This document shows positions 48,282 through 61,689 of a stretch of 64,000 bases of DNA, in pieces. How positions within the stretch are numbered: position 1 is the stretch's first letter; every line of letters starts with the position of its first letter. The position numbers and the translations under genes are program-made. Below the pieces are notes generated by a model. That model did no database searches. It saw only the letters and a list, made by a program, of their open reading frames with translations, and was not told the origin of the DNA. Origin of the DNA: Eucalyptus grandis (taxonomy: Eukaryota > Streptophyta > Magnoliopsida > Myrtales > Myrtaceae); NCBI RefSeq assembly GCF_016545825.1, contig NC_052614.1:6838559-6902558 (forward strand), written 5' to 3'.

Positions 48282-51200
48282 TCAGGCGGTAGCTGCTGCT
48301 TGCTCCTCAACGACTTGTGACGTTGGCTGGAGAGTGCAGACGAGGTTACGGTCACCATACACATTGTCGATGCGTCCTGGTAGAATGTCGAGCAGCACAC
48401 AAGAAGAATAATCAGTTTCTTTTGTTTTTTCTTTAACAGGGAAACACTTGAAAGAGACATGAATTAGCTGCCACCCTTTTATTCATTATCCTCAAACTCA
48501 CACGCTAAAAGTTCTATACCCATCTTTGAAAATGCCAGTAGTTGAAAATAGACAGCACACATATGCTCATGATCATCAAACGGAACTTCAAATTTCAGCC
48601 TTAAATAAAATACCATGAATCAAGCTTGGAGAACTGTTTAAATGGAAAACTTCTGGAGTTGCAAAGGAAATGAAATAACAAGAATGAACAGAAAATCATA
48701 GTTGCCATTCGCATGAATATGCAATGGGGTTGCAGCTACTCATAGCATCTACTGATATCCACAGCATAAGCTGTGATTTTAGTTTTACTTCGTGGTAACA
48801 CGAAGATAATGTCCCTTGTACCTAACAGTTAACCATATTTTTGAACCTTGAAAAACCGTACTTTTAATTTAAGGAGTCATACTTCAAAATTCGATGGATA
48901 TGCAATATTTTAAGTCAACATTTCGGAGTATAGCCAAAATCTCATGATGAAAGCAGCATCAGTCGAAGCAGCCAATTGCATATAATGTTGCACATGGTCG
49001 AATAAGATAGGTAGACATACCCGTGGATGGCCAGAACTTTGCGGTACGGAGCCAGGAAGCCGGAAAAGCAGCATATTCCCGAGAATACGGCTTCGTCCAC
49101 GAGTCTCCCATGAGCAATGATGGTGGGTGGGGAGCAGACTAAAATATATTGAAATCAGAAGTTCCTCAGAAGATCATCAAGGAAAAAAGTGCAGTTGAAG
49201 CATTTATATATCCAACCTTGATTGTGTAAAAGAAAATCAATACGAGAATGGATGAGTGTCCTAAAGGAACTTGTCTAAATATATTTCTTGTGCCTTTGAA
49301 CATGAATAGATCATTTTGAAGCGATGACTTTTCAACTGATGTGAAAAAAAAATACTTTATTACACTCACATTGTACTTTTTGATTTCATTCGTCATAGCT
49401 TATTAACAAGTACTCTAGAAGCTCTCCATAAAGATATCATTCTTCTCATACCTTCAAAACATTGTTGTGGATATCAGCTTTTCCTTTTTCAATTTGTGCG
49501 ATTTCTTCTCTAATGGAGATGAGAGTGTCGCAGAACCTGTCCAACTCAGCCTGCAACAAATGATCAGTTACTGTTAAGTTGTTTCAAAGACTTGGACAAA
49601 AGAAAACTGAAAAGATCGTGTTCTTTCTTGTCATTACCTTGCTTTCACTTTCAGTGGGTTCGATCATCAGTGTGCCTGGGACTGGCCATGACATGGTTGG
49701 TCCATGGAATCCATAGTCCATTAGACGTTTTGCAACATCTTCAGGCTCGATTCCAGCAGTATTCTGCAATAGAATAGCATGCCCAGTCAATTTAAAAACC
49801 AACAAAAGGCAAACAAATAAGTCATTAGCTGAATATACACTACCTTAAAGGCCCTTAAGTCAACAATGAATTCATGGGCGACTGTCCCATTGACTCCACG
49901 GAACAAGATGGGGTAGTAGTTCTGCAAACCAGAGCGCAGACAATGATAAGATGAAAATTTAGGCCACAGTTGTTACATTCTCTTCCAGTGAGAAGATAAA
50001 CAAACTAAAGAAAAAATGTTCTTTGAAAGTTTGACAATGAAAACCAAGATGGAGCATGCACCAATTGCACTACACTAGACTGAGATTCATGACAAAGCAA
50101 GTATACAAAGGAACAAGAGCAATGAAAAAATAAATAAAGGAAAAAAAGGATAAACCTCCAAACGTTTTGCCATGTAGTTTGCATTTAAAATGGCTATCTT
50201 TGATGCTTCAGTGAGTCCCTTAGATCCCATCATGGCTATGTAAGAGTATGATATTGGCAAGATAAGTGCAGAGCCCCACGGAGCAGCAGAAATTGTACCC
50301 AATGGCTGGGACTTTTCTGGGGCTGGTAAACCACCCGTAGCAACCTTTAAGACAAAAAAATAAAAGATTGAAAACTCAATTAGACAGGCATTTATGCAGC
50401 AGATTTTTGGTAGCATACACTGATGACACAACGTCTGCTGGGTCCAATTACCATCACAGAGGACCATAATATGGTGACAGAGAAAAAAAGGTAAATTACT
50501 TTCATGTCTGAAAAATACATACTACTGGATGCGAAGGCAGAAAAGGTGCCAAGTGCTTCTTCACCCCAATAGGACCCATGCCTGGACCACCGCCTCCATG
50601 TGGAATGCAAAATGTTTTGTGGAGATTAAGATGGCAAACGTCGGCTCCAATAAATCCTGGGCTTGTCAAGCCCACCTGCCAAAACCAAAATATATTAAAT
50701 TAGATTTAATATGCTGAAAGATACCTCGCATGTTAGGCATTGAACTTGAATATTTCTCAAGATGAAGAACTACTGAAGAAAAATGGAAACTAATCAACTA
50801 CCACTCTTTTCAGAACCTGACTGCACACTGAAAATTGTAATCTGGATCGTGTGTCAATGTGCATCTCTGGCTATTTTTTAGCATTTCAAGTGTTATCAAG
50901 TAAAATGCTAATGGTTGGACAGTTGAGAATAGTAGCTATGAGCCACAGCTCTCAGATGCCCAAGAGATAGAATCAATATAGCTCAAGTGCAGCAAAAAGG
51001 CAAAAACAGACCTGTGCATTCATGTTTGCTCCATCCATGTACACTTGACCTCCATTGTCATGAATTATCTTGCATATATCATCTATGCCCTCCTCATACA
51101 CCCCATGGGTTGAAGGATATGTGACCTGAAGTTTGCATTTATAAATAACAAGGTCCTGATTATATCACCAGTCTGAAATCTATGAAAAATTATTTCTAAT

Positions 51201-54200
51201 GAGAAATTAGGCTCACCATAAGGCAAGACAAGTTATCTCTATTTGCTTCTGCTGCTTTTCTCAGCTCCTCAATGTTGATATTACCCTTGGCATCAGTTCC
51301 AACAGCAACAATTTTCATACCACACATTGCAGCACTGGCAGGATTTGTCCCATGAGCAGAGACAGGAATGATGCACACATTGCGATGATGGTCCCCTCTT
51401 GCCTAAGTGACCGAATCAGTCACCACAACGAGCAGACTAATCAAAATTCCGCACCATGATGGGTTTAGTTGAGGAAATATTGTGAAGAAGAATGCAATTT
51501 TTTTGGACTTGAACAGCCACACGTGCCAATAATTGGACAGCCAATCAGCAGGCATATTAAAACAGTCTAAAATCTGAATACTTTGAAGATGAACAACATC
51601 TGGTCATACTCTTACAGTTTTTTCTATATTAAAGCACTTGAAGAAAAAGTTTGCATAGTAGCCTTTGCCAAAGGCATGTCGGCATTTCTCTTTCCTATTT
51701 CCAGAAAAGTTCACAACTTAAGCATTTAATACTGCTATCCCACCAACTATTAATTGAGAGAGGAAGTAAACAGTGAACATATGGCTATTCTGTCACCATA
51801 CCAAGTGATACGCACGGATGACCATGAGACCTGCATATTCTCCAGCGGCACCAGCATTGGGTTGCAAAGAGAAAGAATCGAACCCAGTAATCGTACACAA
51901 CAGTTCACCCAAATCATTGAACATTTCCTGAAAGATTGAAACCAATCCCATTCTTGCATTAGCTTGTATTCAAATGAATCTGGCCTTGACGAATATTTGT
52001 AAAATTCTTATAACGATTCACACCAAATTACCTGATAACCCTGAGCCTGCTCAGCTGGGGTGAAAGGATGTATGTCTGTAAAGTTGGGCCATGTCACTGG
52101 CATCATCTCTGTGGTAGCATTCAATTTCATCGTGCAAGATCCCAGAGGAATCATACTATGGCACAGAGACAAATCCTTGGACTGCAGCCTATGAATGTAT
52201 CTGAGCAGCTCATGCTCGGTGTGATACCTATTAGAATGAATATAAATGTCAGAGAGAGGCACATTAGTGGCAGATAGAAACCAAATCATCTCAAAGGCAA
52301 TTACGTGTTAAAGATTGGATGTGTCAGATATGGAGTCTCCCTTATAAGCCCAGTTGGAATCAAGGACTGAACCTCTGGCGCAAGTGATGCAGCAGTGAAT
52401 GGGACCTGCATATAATTTTTTCCCCAAGGAACCAGTCAAAAATGGAATTACTGGAGGAGCTAATCAACTTAAAGCCCGAGAATGACTGCTTGCACTCACA
52501 GGCTTGCCACATGCAAATATTGAGAAAAGCTTGTCAACATCCTCCAAAGCGGTAGTCTCATCGAATGAGATGGTGATCTGCCAGCAGCAATTAATCTCAA
52601 ATCATTTCGTGCCAGAAAATTAACATACTTCAGCAGAGTGACAAACAGAAGAGATACGAATGATGCTTACAGTGTTTTTGTCCACAACCCTCAAGTTCAT
52701 CTCTTCCTTGTTAGCAGCATCAGCAATTGCATGTGCATCAGGACACTTAACCTTCACAGTGTCGAAGAAAGGAAGCCCCTGGACTTCCACAGTCCCAAGT
52801 TTCTTCAATCCCAGAGCTAAGGCTCCAGCTAGACCGTGAACTCGTTGAGAAATTGTTTTAAGACCTTCAGGGCCATGATAAACAGCGAACATGGCAGCCA
52901 TGTTTGCAAGTAATGCCTACACAGACAATAATAAGTCAAAACAAGTCATCACAGGCACTCACGTATCACGAGAAAATCTGCCCTCTCGCAAAACTGGAAC
53001 TAAATCAGTTCCAACCCAATAGTCTTGAGCTCCCTGATATAAGTATAACTACCTCTACTAATTCCAAAAAACATACAAAATAAAAAGAAATAAAGAAAAA
53101 AGGATAACGCATTGAACCTAGGACTGAGATTATATACCTGTGCAGTGCAGATGTTGCTTGTAGCCTTGTCTCTGCGGATATGTTGCTCTCTCGTTTGCAT
53201 TGCCATACGCAGCGCAGGCTTCCCTGAAGAATCAACACTCACGCCAATAATCCGTCCGGGCATCAACCTTTTGTACTCTTGAGAGGTCGCAAGGAAAGCG
53301 GCATGAGGACCACCATATCCCATTGGCACACCAAACCTCTGTGCAGAACCCACGACAATATCTGCCCCAAATTCACCCGGAGGCTTCAACATCGTCAATG
53401 CCAACAAATCAGTCGCCATAACAACCTTAACCCCATGAGAATGTGCATTCTTGACAAACTCCCCATAATCCAACACCTCACCCTCAGTTCCAGGGTACTG
53501 TACAAGGACCCCACAAACGTCGCCTGACTTGTAATCAATATCCTTAAGATCGGCTGTGACAACCTTAAGATCGAAACCGTCTGCTCGAGTCTTGCATACG
53601 TCAATTGTTTGTGGGTGACAATTGTTCGCGATCACAAAAGTCTTCTTCTTTCCCTTCAGAATATTGTTACACATTGCCATCGCCTCAGCAGCAGCAGTTC
53701 CCTCATCGAGCAAGGAAGCATTCGACATGGGCAGGCCGGTGAGATCGGTGATCACGGTCTGGAAATTTAGCAGAGACTCCAAACGGCCCTGCGATATCTC
53801 AGCTTGGTAGGGCGTGTACTGAGTGTACCAAGCTGGGTTTTCCATGATGTTCCTCAATATAACCGGTGGAACAAAGGTGTTATAGTACCCCATACCAATG
53901 AATGTCTTAAAGACCTTGTTTTTCGACGCCAAATTCTTCATGTGCTCAATCATTTGGCTCTCCGTCAACCCTCCATCGAACTTAGAGAACTTCATGGAAT
54001 CTATACGGATCGACGTAGGCACGGTGGCATCGATCAGAGCATCAAGACTACCGAATCCACAGGACTCGGCCATCTTCGTCTGCTCTTCCGGGGTCGCGGA
54101 GTTGTGTCGGCGAGCGAAAGTATCATTCGGCTTCAATGCCTCGACAGAGATCGTTCTTGTTTGCGACCCAATACCGTGACCGACATTATACGACACATTC

Positions 54201-54394
54201 CTACCAAGCAACATCTCTGATCTGGAGCTCTTGTGCATTGAGCTACATGCAGACAACGAAGAGACATACCTTGAAGGGGTATACAATGCAGAGGATGAAG
54301 AATCCAACCCAGATTCAAGGCGGCGATGGTGCTTCGTCTCCGAGACGATCCGTTTCAAGATCGCCCGGTTCGCCAAACGCCGTGCACGTTCCAT
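48282..54394 (-). CDS. GLDP: Glycine decarboxylase P-protein, mitochondrial
   Basis: This PLP enzyme decarboxylates glycine and passes the aminomethyl group to H-protein in photorespiration and one-carbon metabolism. Fifteen exons on the minus strand: 54,394-53,138, 52,916-52,671, 52,577-52,500, 52,405-52,305, 52,227-52,032, 51,927-51,802, 51,402-51,217, 51,125-51,012, 50,675-50,523, 50,344-50,156, 49,921-49,844, 49,763-49,638, about 49,550-49,453, 49,138-49,021 and 48,376-48,282. They give about 1,053 residues, close to the family's length. Residues 1 to about 75 form an Arg/Ser-rich mitochondrial presequence ([16 protein letters not shown]). The P-protein N-half is exon 1 ([24 protein letters not shown]). 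The PLP-binding lysine is in [19 protein letters not shown] (Lys about 788). I started at MERARRL because it matches the family; an ATG 42 bases upstream is in frame. The gene appears intact and functional. Confidence 0.96.
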
Positions 54395-54592
54395 GGCGCC
54401 GCAAAAAAAAAAACCCGAAAGAAAGGAAGAACGCAAGGATTTTTGGTAGGAGAAAGGAGGGAGATTTAGCAGAAACTAATGTTGTTGTTGGAGAAGAGCA
54501 ACTGCAACAACAAAAACAATGGTTTCAAGTTGCTGGTTTTTTTGTCATTCCATTGGGAGAGAGTGGGGTGGTGGGTTGGTGAGGCTTGCTGT

Positions 54593-54600
54593 CTTTTATA
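54593..54600 (-). promoter_or_regulatory. GLDP TATA box
   Basis: On the minus strand this reads TATAAAAG, about 200 bases upstream of the GLDP start codon. That would put the transcription start near 54,565 and leave a leader of about 170 bases. It is the only strong TATA match in the interval. Confidence 0.6.
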
Positions 54601-54619
54601 TTCACGACCCTAAAAAGAC

Positions 54620-57290
54620 ATGGATTCATTTAATTCTGGGTATCTGCGAAACAGTATCTTTGAATTAAAAAAGATGGAGAATTCGTGACTTCGAGATCTG
54701 GTGGAAATGGTTGGGGGTTGGTGACTGCTTTCCTACGGAAGAAAAGGACAGTTTCTTCTTCTTTTTTTACTGTTTTCTTTCTTTTTTTCCTGAATGACAT
54801 GAACAGAAGATACAAAACGTTGAGCCAATGAATGGAAGGAATTCAAGGGAACAAGATTGAGTTTCAATGGATCAAAATGGTTAGCACATGTTCTTCCTAA
54901 TCAATGGAGCACCAGAAAGGACTGATTTCTCCTGTTTTTTCCTGGATGGGATGCCTGTGAATCTTTGTTGGCAGATTCTGTTTCACAATGGGCTCATCAT
55001 CTATTCTAGGGAATGAAGATGTGACATCGCATTGATCCTCAAAAAGTCAGGTGATTATTCAAGAAAAAAATGTAATGGTTTTCCGAAAGGAGGGCGATTT
55101 CTGATTTAATCGAGCAACTAAAAAAGAGAGGGTTTTTTAGAGGTGGAAAGCATATCCTCTTTTTAGTGATATTCCAACTCACCAACCTTATGAGGCTAAA
55201 CTAATATTCTTTTTGCTTGTTTCCTTGTGGGGATGCAATGAGTGGGGAAGCCAAAGAGAAAAGGAAATCCTCTGTAGAAACAATTTTTGGAATCAACTAT
55301 GTAGGATATTCATCTTCAAATTGACATTACAATTACCTTAGATTGGATGTAGCATAGTAGGGAAAAAATCTAATTTAAGCTTCGTTTATTTTGTAAAAAA
55401 TCAATGATATGAAAGATATTTTCTTAAAAATAATTGTTTGTATCGCTTATAAAAGTGAACGAATGATATATGTTTTTATTGTACACCATAATACTTAGAT
55501 GTATATTGTTATTGATAATGAAAACAATCTTCAATAACTAAAGCCATCACCTCTTCTCCTCTTTTCAATTTTATCCTCACATTTTTTGGATTATCGAAAT
55601 ATATTATAAAAAGCTATATTTCAGTTACCATCTTGCCCTTATCAGCATTATGTTTTGGTGAAGTTCCCATAAAGGCCAAAATTTCTATAAAAAAACGATA
55701 TTTTTTTTATATTTTGTTAATGCGGATAATTTTATAATAACTCTGATAAACAAAGAATGATTGATATAAAGCTGGATATTCTCTGATTTAAAAGATAAAA
55801 TCAGAAAAAGGAGTGAAAGAAAATCACACAGGCAAAGCAAAAATTAATTGTATGAGTAAAATTGGAATTTGACAAGGAATCCAACGAAACATTCCCTCTC
55901 ACAAATAATTTCGAAGGACCAACGATAGATTTGAAACAAACTTAAAAGGCCGGGTAATTTTCGGACAATGTAATGATAAAATTGAAAAATTCTTGAATTT
56001 GTTGGGATCTAGCCTATCAACCGGCCTAATTATTACTTAAGATATGTCCTTATTAATCAAATTAATTTTCGAGTAAATACAAAATCATAAAACTCTTTTC
56101 GCTTTAATTTTTAAAGAAATTCAAAAGGTTCTTCTGTAAAGACCCTACATTTCTTCAGATAAATAACATTTTTTCTGATGAAAAAAAAAACAACAAAACA
56201 AATGGGGGCAGAGAAGAAGAAGTTGTGATCCAGATTTAAGCTCACGTGTTGGACTTGGTCTTTGTCAGCACCTGGTCTGGTTTGGGTCGTCAAAAGTTTG
56301 GTACCTGTCTGCTCGGAAAATCCAACGTGGTCCCCCGGATTCATCACTGTATCCACACTGTCACCAACCCCGATTCAAGGACTAATTCAGATACCAAAAG
56401 ATTCCTGAGGGTTCATGTCAGATCTTAAATCAATCAGAGTATTTATGCATCCTGCTCTTAGCTGTAATTTCAAATATTTCACTCACTTTAGATCACCTAA
56501 AAACCAAGTCCTATTTTTCAGGCTAATCCGAGCTCACCGACGTCAGGACCAATGAATTTGTCGGGAATGACTACCTTGGTACCTAGTCTCGAGAAGTTTG
56601 GTTGAGCAAAAATCTAACCTCAAGATTCGGAATTAATTAACATACTAATTACTAATCATGACTAGAACCAAGGTCAAGGGTTTCTACTTACTACTGATGA
56701 TGACAGGTAAGAGAATCAAGGACCAGAGTCTACCTACAAATGAGATGCATATGCATAACAAAAAGTTCACTGAGAAAATCGTGCACCGTGAGATATTTAT
56801 GTTTAAGTAGGTAGAATTTTAAGGAGCAAAAACTTCATAGGGAGAAGTTGCCTAGCCAATACAGAACTGTGAAATTTCTTGGAAAAGAGTGCATAATTAC
56901 CTAACAAGCCACGACTGAAGTATTTCCAGAACATCTTACCTACTGGGAACAGTATTTTCAAAAGGGAAAAGGAGATCAAAAATTAAGAAAGAACAAGGCT
57001 AAGCAAATGAAAAGGAAAGCACACCATGGTGTGGCTGATATATCACATCTCACCAAACGCCACATAATAAGACAAAGACTGGGGTCTAATTGGTATTCGC
57101 ACTTGCTGAGAAATTATCTCGGAGCATAAAGTATATTGTGCATGCTAGGAACTGGTAAACATGTGATAATATCAATATGAACCAATCTTTCTCTCGTCAA
57201 TGGCATAGTCGGAGGAAATTAAGTTTAGTTTCTGGCATGGGATCTGTGTTTCATGACTTTAACCTGTTGATTAAGGCCACACGAAGCACC
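54620..57290. other. AT-rich intergenic DNA, no gene seen
   Basis: This holds the distal GLDP promoter and about 2.5 kb in which I see no gene, element ends or repeat partner. Frames are short and unsupported. Confidence 0.5.
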
Positions 57291-57499
57291 AAAGAGAACT
57301 CGATATGGTTCGTTATGTAATGCTTCATCAGGTCAAGACTATCTATTTTGCTAGGAAAATATCCAAGCTTGTTCTGTGGGATCTGGCGCGGCGTTTCCCT
57401 ACTGCAGTGGAAGAAGAGGTGAGTAAGAATTCAGATTTAAACTTTGTTACAATGATAGCCCATGAAAATGAGAGAGTCATAGGTATTCAATAAAACTTA

Positions 57500-58020
57500 T
57501 GAAATGTAAGTACCAACAATGGAAGGACTAGATTGTTTCAAGGTGTGCCATATGCACTTCAACCAAACTTCAACCATAACACCCTCTGAACAAACAGAAG
57601 AAACTGAAATCAGGATTCCAACAAACAACTGTTGGTGATTTCATTCAAATCTGATTCGTCACTTGGTAAGTAGCTTGATCATTGTGTGTTTATAACTTAA
57701 TCAGAGTGCGCTGGAGGAAAAAGTGAACTTCCCTCACGTGGCCTGTCAATCTTGTATGGAACAAATCTTCTTTACGAACCAGAAGCGAGAATAAAAACCA
57801 ACAGCGCCGGTCCATGCATCCAAAGTAGAGGATGGTCTGAACTGGCTGTGCAATCTTTAACTGCACAAAGGAGTAGACCGCGAGTACAGGAAGACATGGT
57901 GTGGAGGAGCTGGCACTTAAGAATGAATTCCACCGCAACCGGTGATGGTGTAACCTCCAAATTCACCAGGTTAATGGGAAAGCAGTCAAAGGGCTGATGA
58001 AGGAGTAGAGCTGTTCTCAC
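57500..58020 (-). pseudogene. Relic sharing homology with 61,690-62,170
   Basis: The block matches 61,690-62,170 in the same orientation: GTTTCA followed by GTGTGCC near 57,535 and 61,727, ACGAACC(A/G)GAAGC near 57,775 and 61,953, and CACCGG(T/C)GATGGTG-like words near 57,936 and 62,143. On the minus strand both could encode a hydrophobic C-terminal tail (RRCWFLFSLLVR here, GVCWLLLMLPVR there). This copy lies directly against the 3' side of the HDR pseudogene. The family is not recognised. Confidence 0.4.
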
Positions 58021-59925
58021 AATAAAAATTCACCAGGTTAGAAGCTTACCTTATCCACGGTAGAAGCTCCTGATGCTACACCAATTGCTATAGCACCATC
58101 TGGAAGCCAATTTTCTTTCTCAATTATTTCCCCATGCCATCGCAACAAAAAGCACAAAGTCAGTAAAAGAAGGCGTAAACACTAAAATCTGCTGAAGGAG
58201 TACATCTTCGAAGTACGGGCTCACATTCAATTTGTAGGCCATTCCATTTCCAGGACCTATTCTCTGCTCATTGTCAGCCCAATAAGAGGGTGTCCCACGT
58301 TCTCCAGCAATCTCTTGAAGTTGAGATCTGTTGCTTGAGTTCCACCCACCAAGGACTAGCATAAGATCCACCTCCTCAACTAACTTATACAAAGCATCTT
58401 GGCGTTCCTGAAGAAGACCAATATTGAAAAATATGCATCAGCATCTCAAAGACACAGCAGAATTCATGAGTTAGCAATCGACTCAAACTTCTTCCTTCTT
58501 TCTACCGTTTACTATTCTTCCTTTCTGTAGTTTCTCATCAGAGGTTTGGCTACAATATTTGTATTATGCTCCTTCAACAGATAAACTTGTCACGGAGAAA
58601 AATACAGTTAGGAAACTACCTCCCCGTCTTTCAGGCAGCACTCTGCATTTTAGATCCCATACCTCTAGCTCAGTCTCCACTGTAATTATAGAAGAGAGCC
58701 AGCCCTGGAGTCTTCGTATGAAAGTTGGCTTTGACTACTAACAAGCAATAGGTCTTCCTATTCTGATATTGAGAGAGTTGTCAGACATCTCAAGCATGAT
58801 TACTCTTCTCTCTTTTGGGCAAGTTGAAAGAAATTACAGGCCACAGCCATGTCAATTGTCAAGCACTGATTATCTCTAAAGAGGTCTTAAGGCATTGAAG
58901 AACTGAAAAGGCTTGGAGCTTGAGGAAAAGGAAATTACTTGAGTAGCATTACAAACTGTGTTAAAGCCTATGACGTACTGATTGACATTTTCCACTCCAT
59001 TCTCGCATCATAGTCCTCTCCACCAACTTCCCTGGAAGTTTAACAAAACGTTCAACTCGAATAGCAAGACAGACAGAGAAGGAAGAATTTTGTAGAAACA
59101 TTTTATTGCTATGTACCAATCTCTTCGGTCTGTCCCTTAAGCATTGCGGTTTGATTTGCAATGCCAACTTTAATAACATCATTATCAGGGTCAAACCGGT
59201 CAAATCCCAGGGAAACAGCATACTTGAAGTTCTGCACCAAAGCGGGATTACAATGTGAACAAGTGTTGTCTTAACATATTGTAACAAAAACAAGCAATAC
59301 GGAAGTACCTCTGGAAACGCCTCTTTAATCGAGCTAGAAACATCGAGCTCACCTGCAAGAATGCAATCACACACATACATTGCCTCGATGCCCCAGCAGG
59401 AACCAAGGGCTTCAGCAAGTTTGACAGTGACACTTCCCTAGGCGAACTCATTTCCATTCTCCTTCAAAGTTTCAATAATGTCACCTGCTATATATGGAAA
59501 AAAACAGAACACCATTACAATTGCAATTATCCAGAAACGCTGGTAATTGGTGTCTTGATCAGTAGTATTATGGCGAAAACATGGTACCCACACAGATCAA
59601 GAGATGGAAATGCTACATGCACGGAATCAACAATGCCAGTACATGAAGCACGGGATCTATATACCTATAATATAATTTGGCAAAGCACCTAACTATCTTA
59701 GCTAATAAAATATGATTAAAGATATGTTTTTTTTTTCTGAACTACCGTGTATTCTACTCAATCAACAACTAATCAGTAAACTGAAAATGATTAAAAGAAA
59801 GATAGGCCGAACCCTCATCCATCGATCTAAGCAGAGGCCCCAAATCAAAGTCTTCACTTGTATTGAAACTCAAAATAGCGTACCGAACAAAAGCAAACGC
59901 ATAGGTGATAGAATAATATGAAGAA
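57990..59925 (-). pseudogene. HDR pseudogene, inverted duplicate of 41,020-43,640
   Basis: This is a genomic, intron-containing copy of HDR in opposite orientation. Homology covers intron 1 (about 59,925-59,485), part of exon 2, exon 5, exons 6-9 with their introns, and the start of intron 9. Defects seen: exon 1 is missing; exon 2 stops after CWGIE and is fused directly to exon 5 (AMYVCDCIL) at about 59,385, so the rest of exon 2 and exons 3-4 are gone; a TAG replaces the Trp codon of the TWGNV-like segment; exon 7 has a one-base deletion; the exon 9 acceptor AG is changed to GG; exon 10 is not found. Exon 6 carries a six-base in-frame insertion and exon 8 lacks one Lys codon. With these breaks it cannot give a working enzyme. 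Confidence 0.92.
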
Positions 59926-60129
59926 AGGAACCTAGGGGCAAGAGAAATTCTTAAGATAATTAGGGATTTCTATAGAATAATTTTTTATGTTAGAGCTACG
60001 TTAATAATTTTGTAGATTATCCATATCTCACAAGATTGCATGTATATTGCATGTATATCTCTCTATGATTGTCCAATGAACTCATTGCTATAGATGCCAA
60101 AGCAACAAAGTTCTAGGTGGTCATTAGTG

Positions 60130-60310
60130 GTTTTGGACTTTTACGGCGACAGGAATTCTCTTCGCAGCAGTGGTAGCTGCAACAACAAGTGAGTTCCCCA
60201 AGATATTTACCAACCGAAAAGAAGTCAGGACAGAAACGTCGAAGCTTGGTTACTATCTCGTGGCTCCAATCTTCATCAATGGTATCCAACCAGTTCTTCA
60301 TGGTACTCTC
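60130..60310 (-). pseudogene. Gene relic, inverted partner of 37,715-37,890
   Basis: The minus strand stays open for 62 codons (MKNWLDTIDEDWSHEIV...), better preserved than the copy at 37.7 kb, but it has no recognisable domain and no partner exons. It lies upstream of the HDR pseudogene as the 37.7-kb copy lies upstream of HDR, supporting one duplicated block. Confidence 0.5.
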
Positions 60311-60410
60311 TCATGATGCCTTACATGCATAGCCTGAAATGTCATAAATATAATATTTGTCTTTGTAGATCTTGATCAAGCATTTGGGTGAACCATGAAT
60401 ACTTTTGTCC

Positions 60411-60580
60411 AGGGAAAGCGGTTGGTGCGGGATGGCAATTCTTCATTGCCGCAGTGAACATTGAATGCTGCCATATTTTCGGGCTTCAAGTTGGAGCCTT
60501 GTTGGGATACAAGTTCAAGCTCGGCAAACGTGGCGTTTGGATTGGGATGCTGATTGGCTGCCTGATAAAAGACCGTCACG
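60411..60580 (+). pseudogene. MATE (DETOXIFICATION) transporter exon fragment
   Basis: The frame reads KAVGAGWQFFIAAVNIECCH and LLGYKFKLGKRGVWIGMLIG, matching the conserved late segment of plant MATE efflux carriers (family pattern GAGWQ...N...YY..GLP.G.LLG......GIW.GM). A TTTTGTCCAG acceptor-like site ends at 60,410. No neighbouring MATE exons were found on either side and the family's ICCYY/GLP core is changed to ECCHIFGLQ, so this is most likely a stranded exon. Confidence 0.65.
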
Positions 60581-60719
60581 CTTCTCTAGATTATCTTTCA
60601 AGCGAATTGGCGAAAAGAGGTAACCTACGCATGATCTTATTTTACTACATGACCACCTGGGCTATCATTAGTTCCAACATCAATAACAGTCTTTGCGAAG
60701 TTGGGCGCAGGCTCTGAAG

Positions 60720-61689
60720 GCCGAGATACGCACGAGAACATGGGCTGGACCATCAGAACCTCTCTAGAGGCCACATCAGAACCCATTGAGACAAGCTGGC
60801 TGAATACATATACTTTTACTCATGCACATAGTAAATTAGTGATACCATAGTGATTCTGCAACAAAACCTTGCTATAATCTTTCTTCTTCTTTCCTGATTT
60901 TGAATCCAGATATAATTATACAGATGAAGATGAACAAGTTGATACAAAATCGGTATATCCACTATGTAGTCTAATGTGTAGATTTTAGAGTTTTGTAAAT
61001 ATCATTAGAGAGCTCTTGGCCTGGAAAGCCAAGAACAAGCTGCAAGCGAGTATGGCCTTCAACCATCCAATTCAAGCAGTTGGGGTCAACAAACTACCCA
61101 AGAGATGGACTTGGGTAAACTAGCACACGATGGTCGTCTTAATCATAATATGAACCGAGAGGCTAGACCCTACAAGGATGATAAGTTATGTTCTACTGTT
61201 CAAGGTTCATTGAAGTGATTTTATTCTCAATGACAAAAGAAATTGAAAGCCAGATAAAGACTCTCATCTAAATGCTCATAGTGCTTTCCTTTGCTCAGTT
61301 TTCTCTTGCCAAAGGTCAGCTGAAGCAATAAGAACGTGTGCAAACTCAAAGCCTGCACATCTTTGGCTATATATAAGCTTACTGTAATTAACCAATTTGA
61401 CGAGCAACTGATTTTTTATGAAATTGGTCAAAGGGGTCGAGTCATGTTGCTTTCAAATTTTCCACGATCATATCGTGTTGTATCCGTGCTTTTCTCAATG
61501 AGCTTTTTTAATTTCAGGTCTTGTTTATTCACGTTTTGTCCGAGATTGTCAGCTTTCTAGTACGCCAAAGCATATATGTAGAGACATTCCACATCTTTTC
61601 AGTCACTCAGTTAGCAAAGAACAGTTAACAAAATTCTACTCAGCCCGGCACTGTCAAATGCACAGTCGAGCTCGAGTTTTGATCAATTT
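60720..61689. other. Intergenic DNA, no gene seen
   Basis: No gene, repeat partner or RNA gene that I can support. Confidence 0.5.

Noticed and set aside
54133..54582. Plus-strand open frames opposite GLDP exon 1
   Set aside because: They overlap the well-conserved GLDP N-terminus in antisense and match no family.
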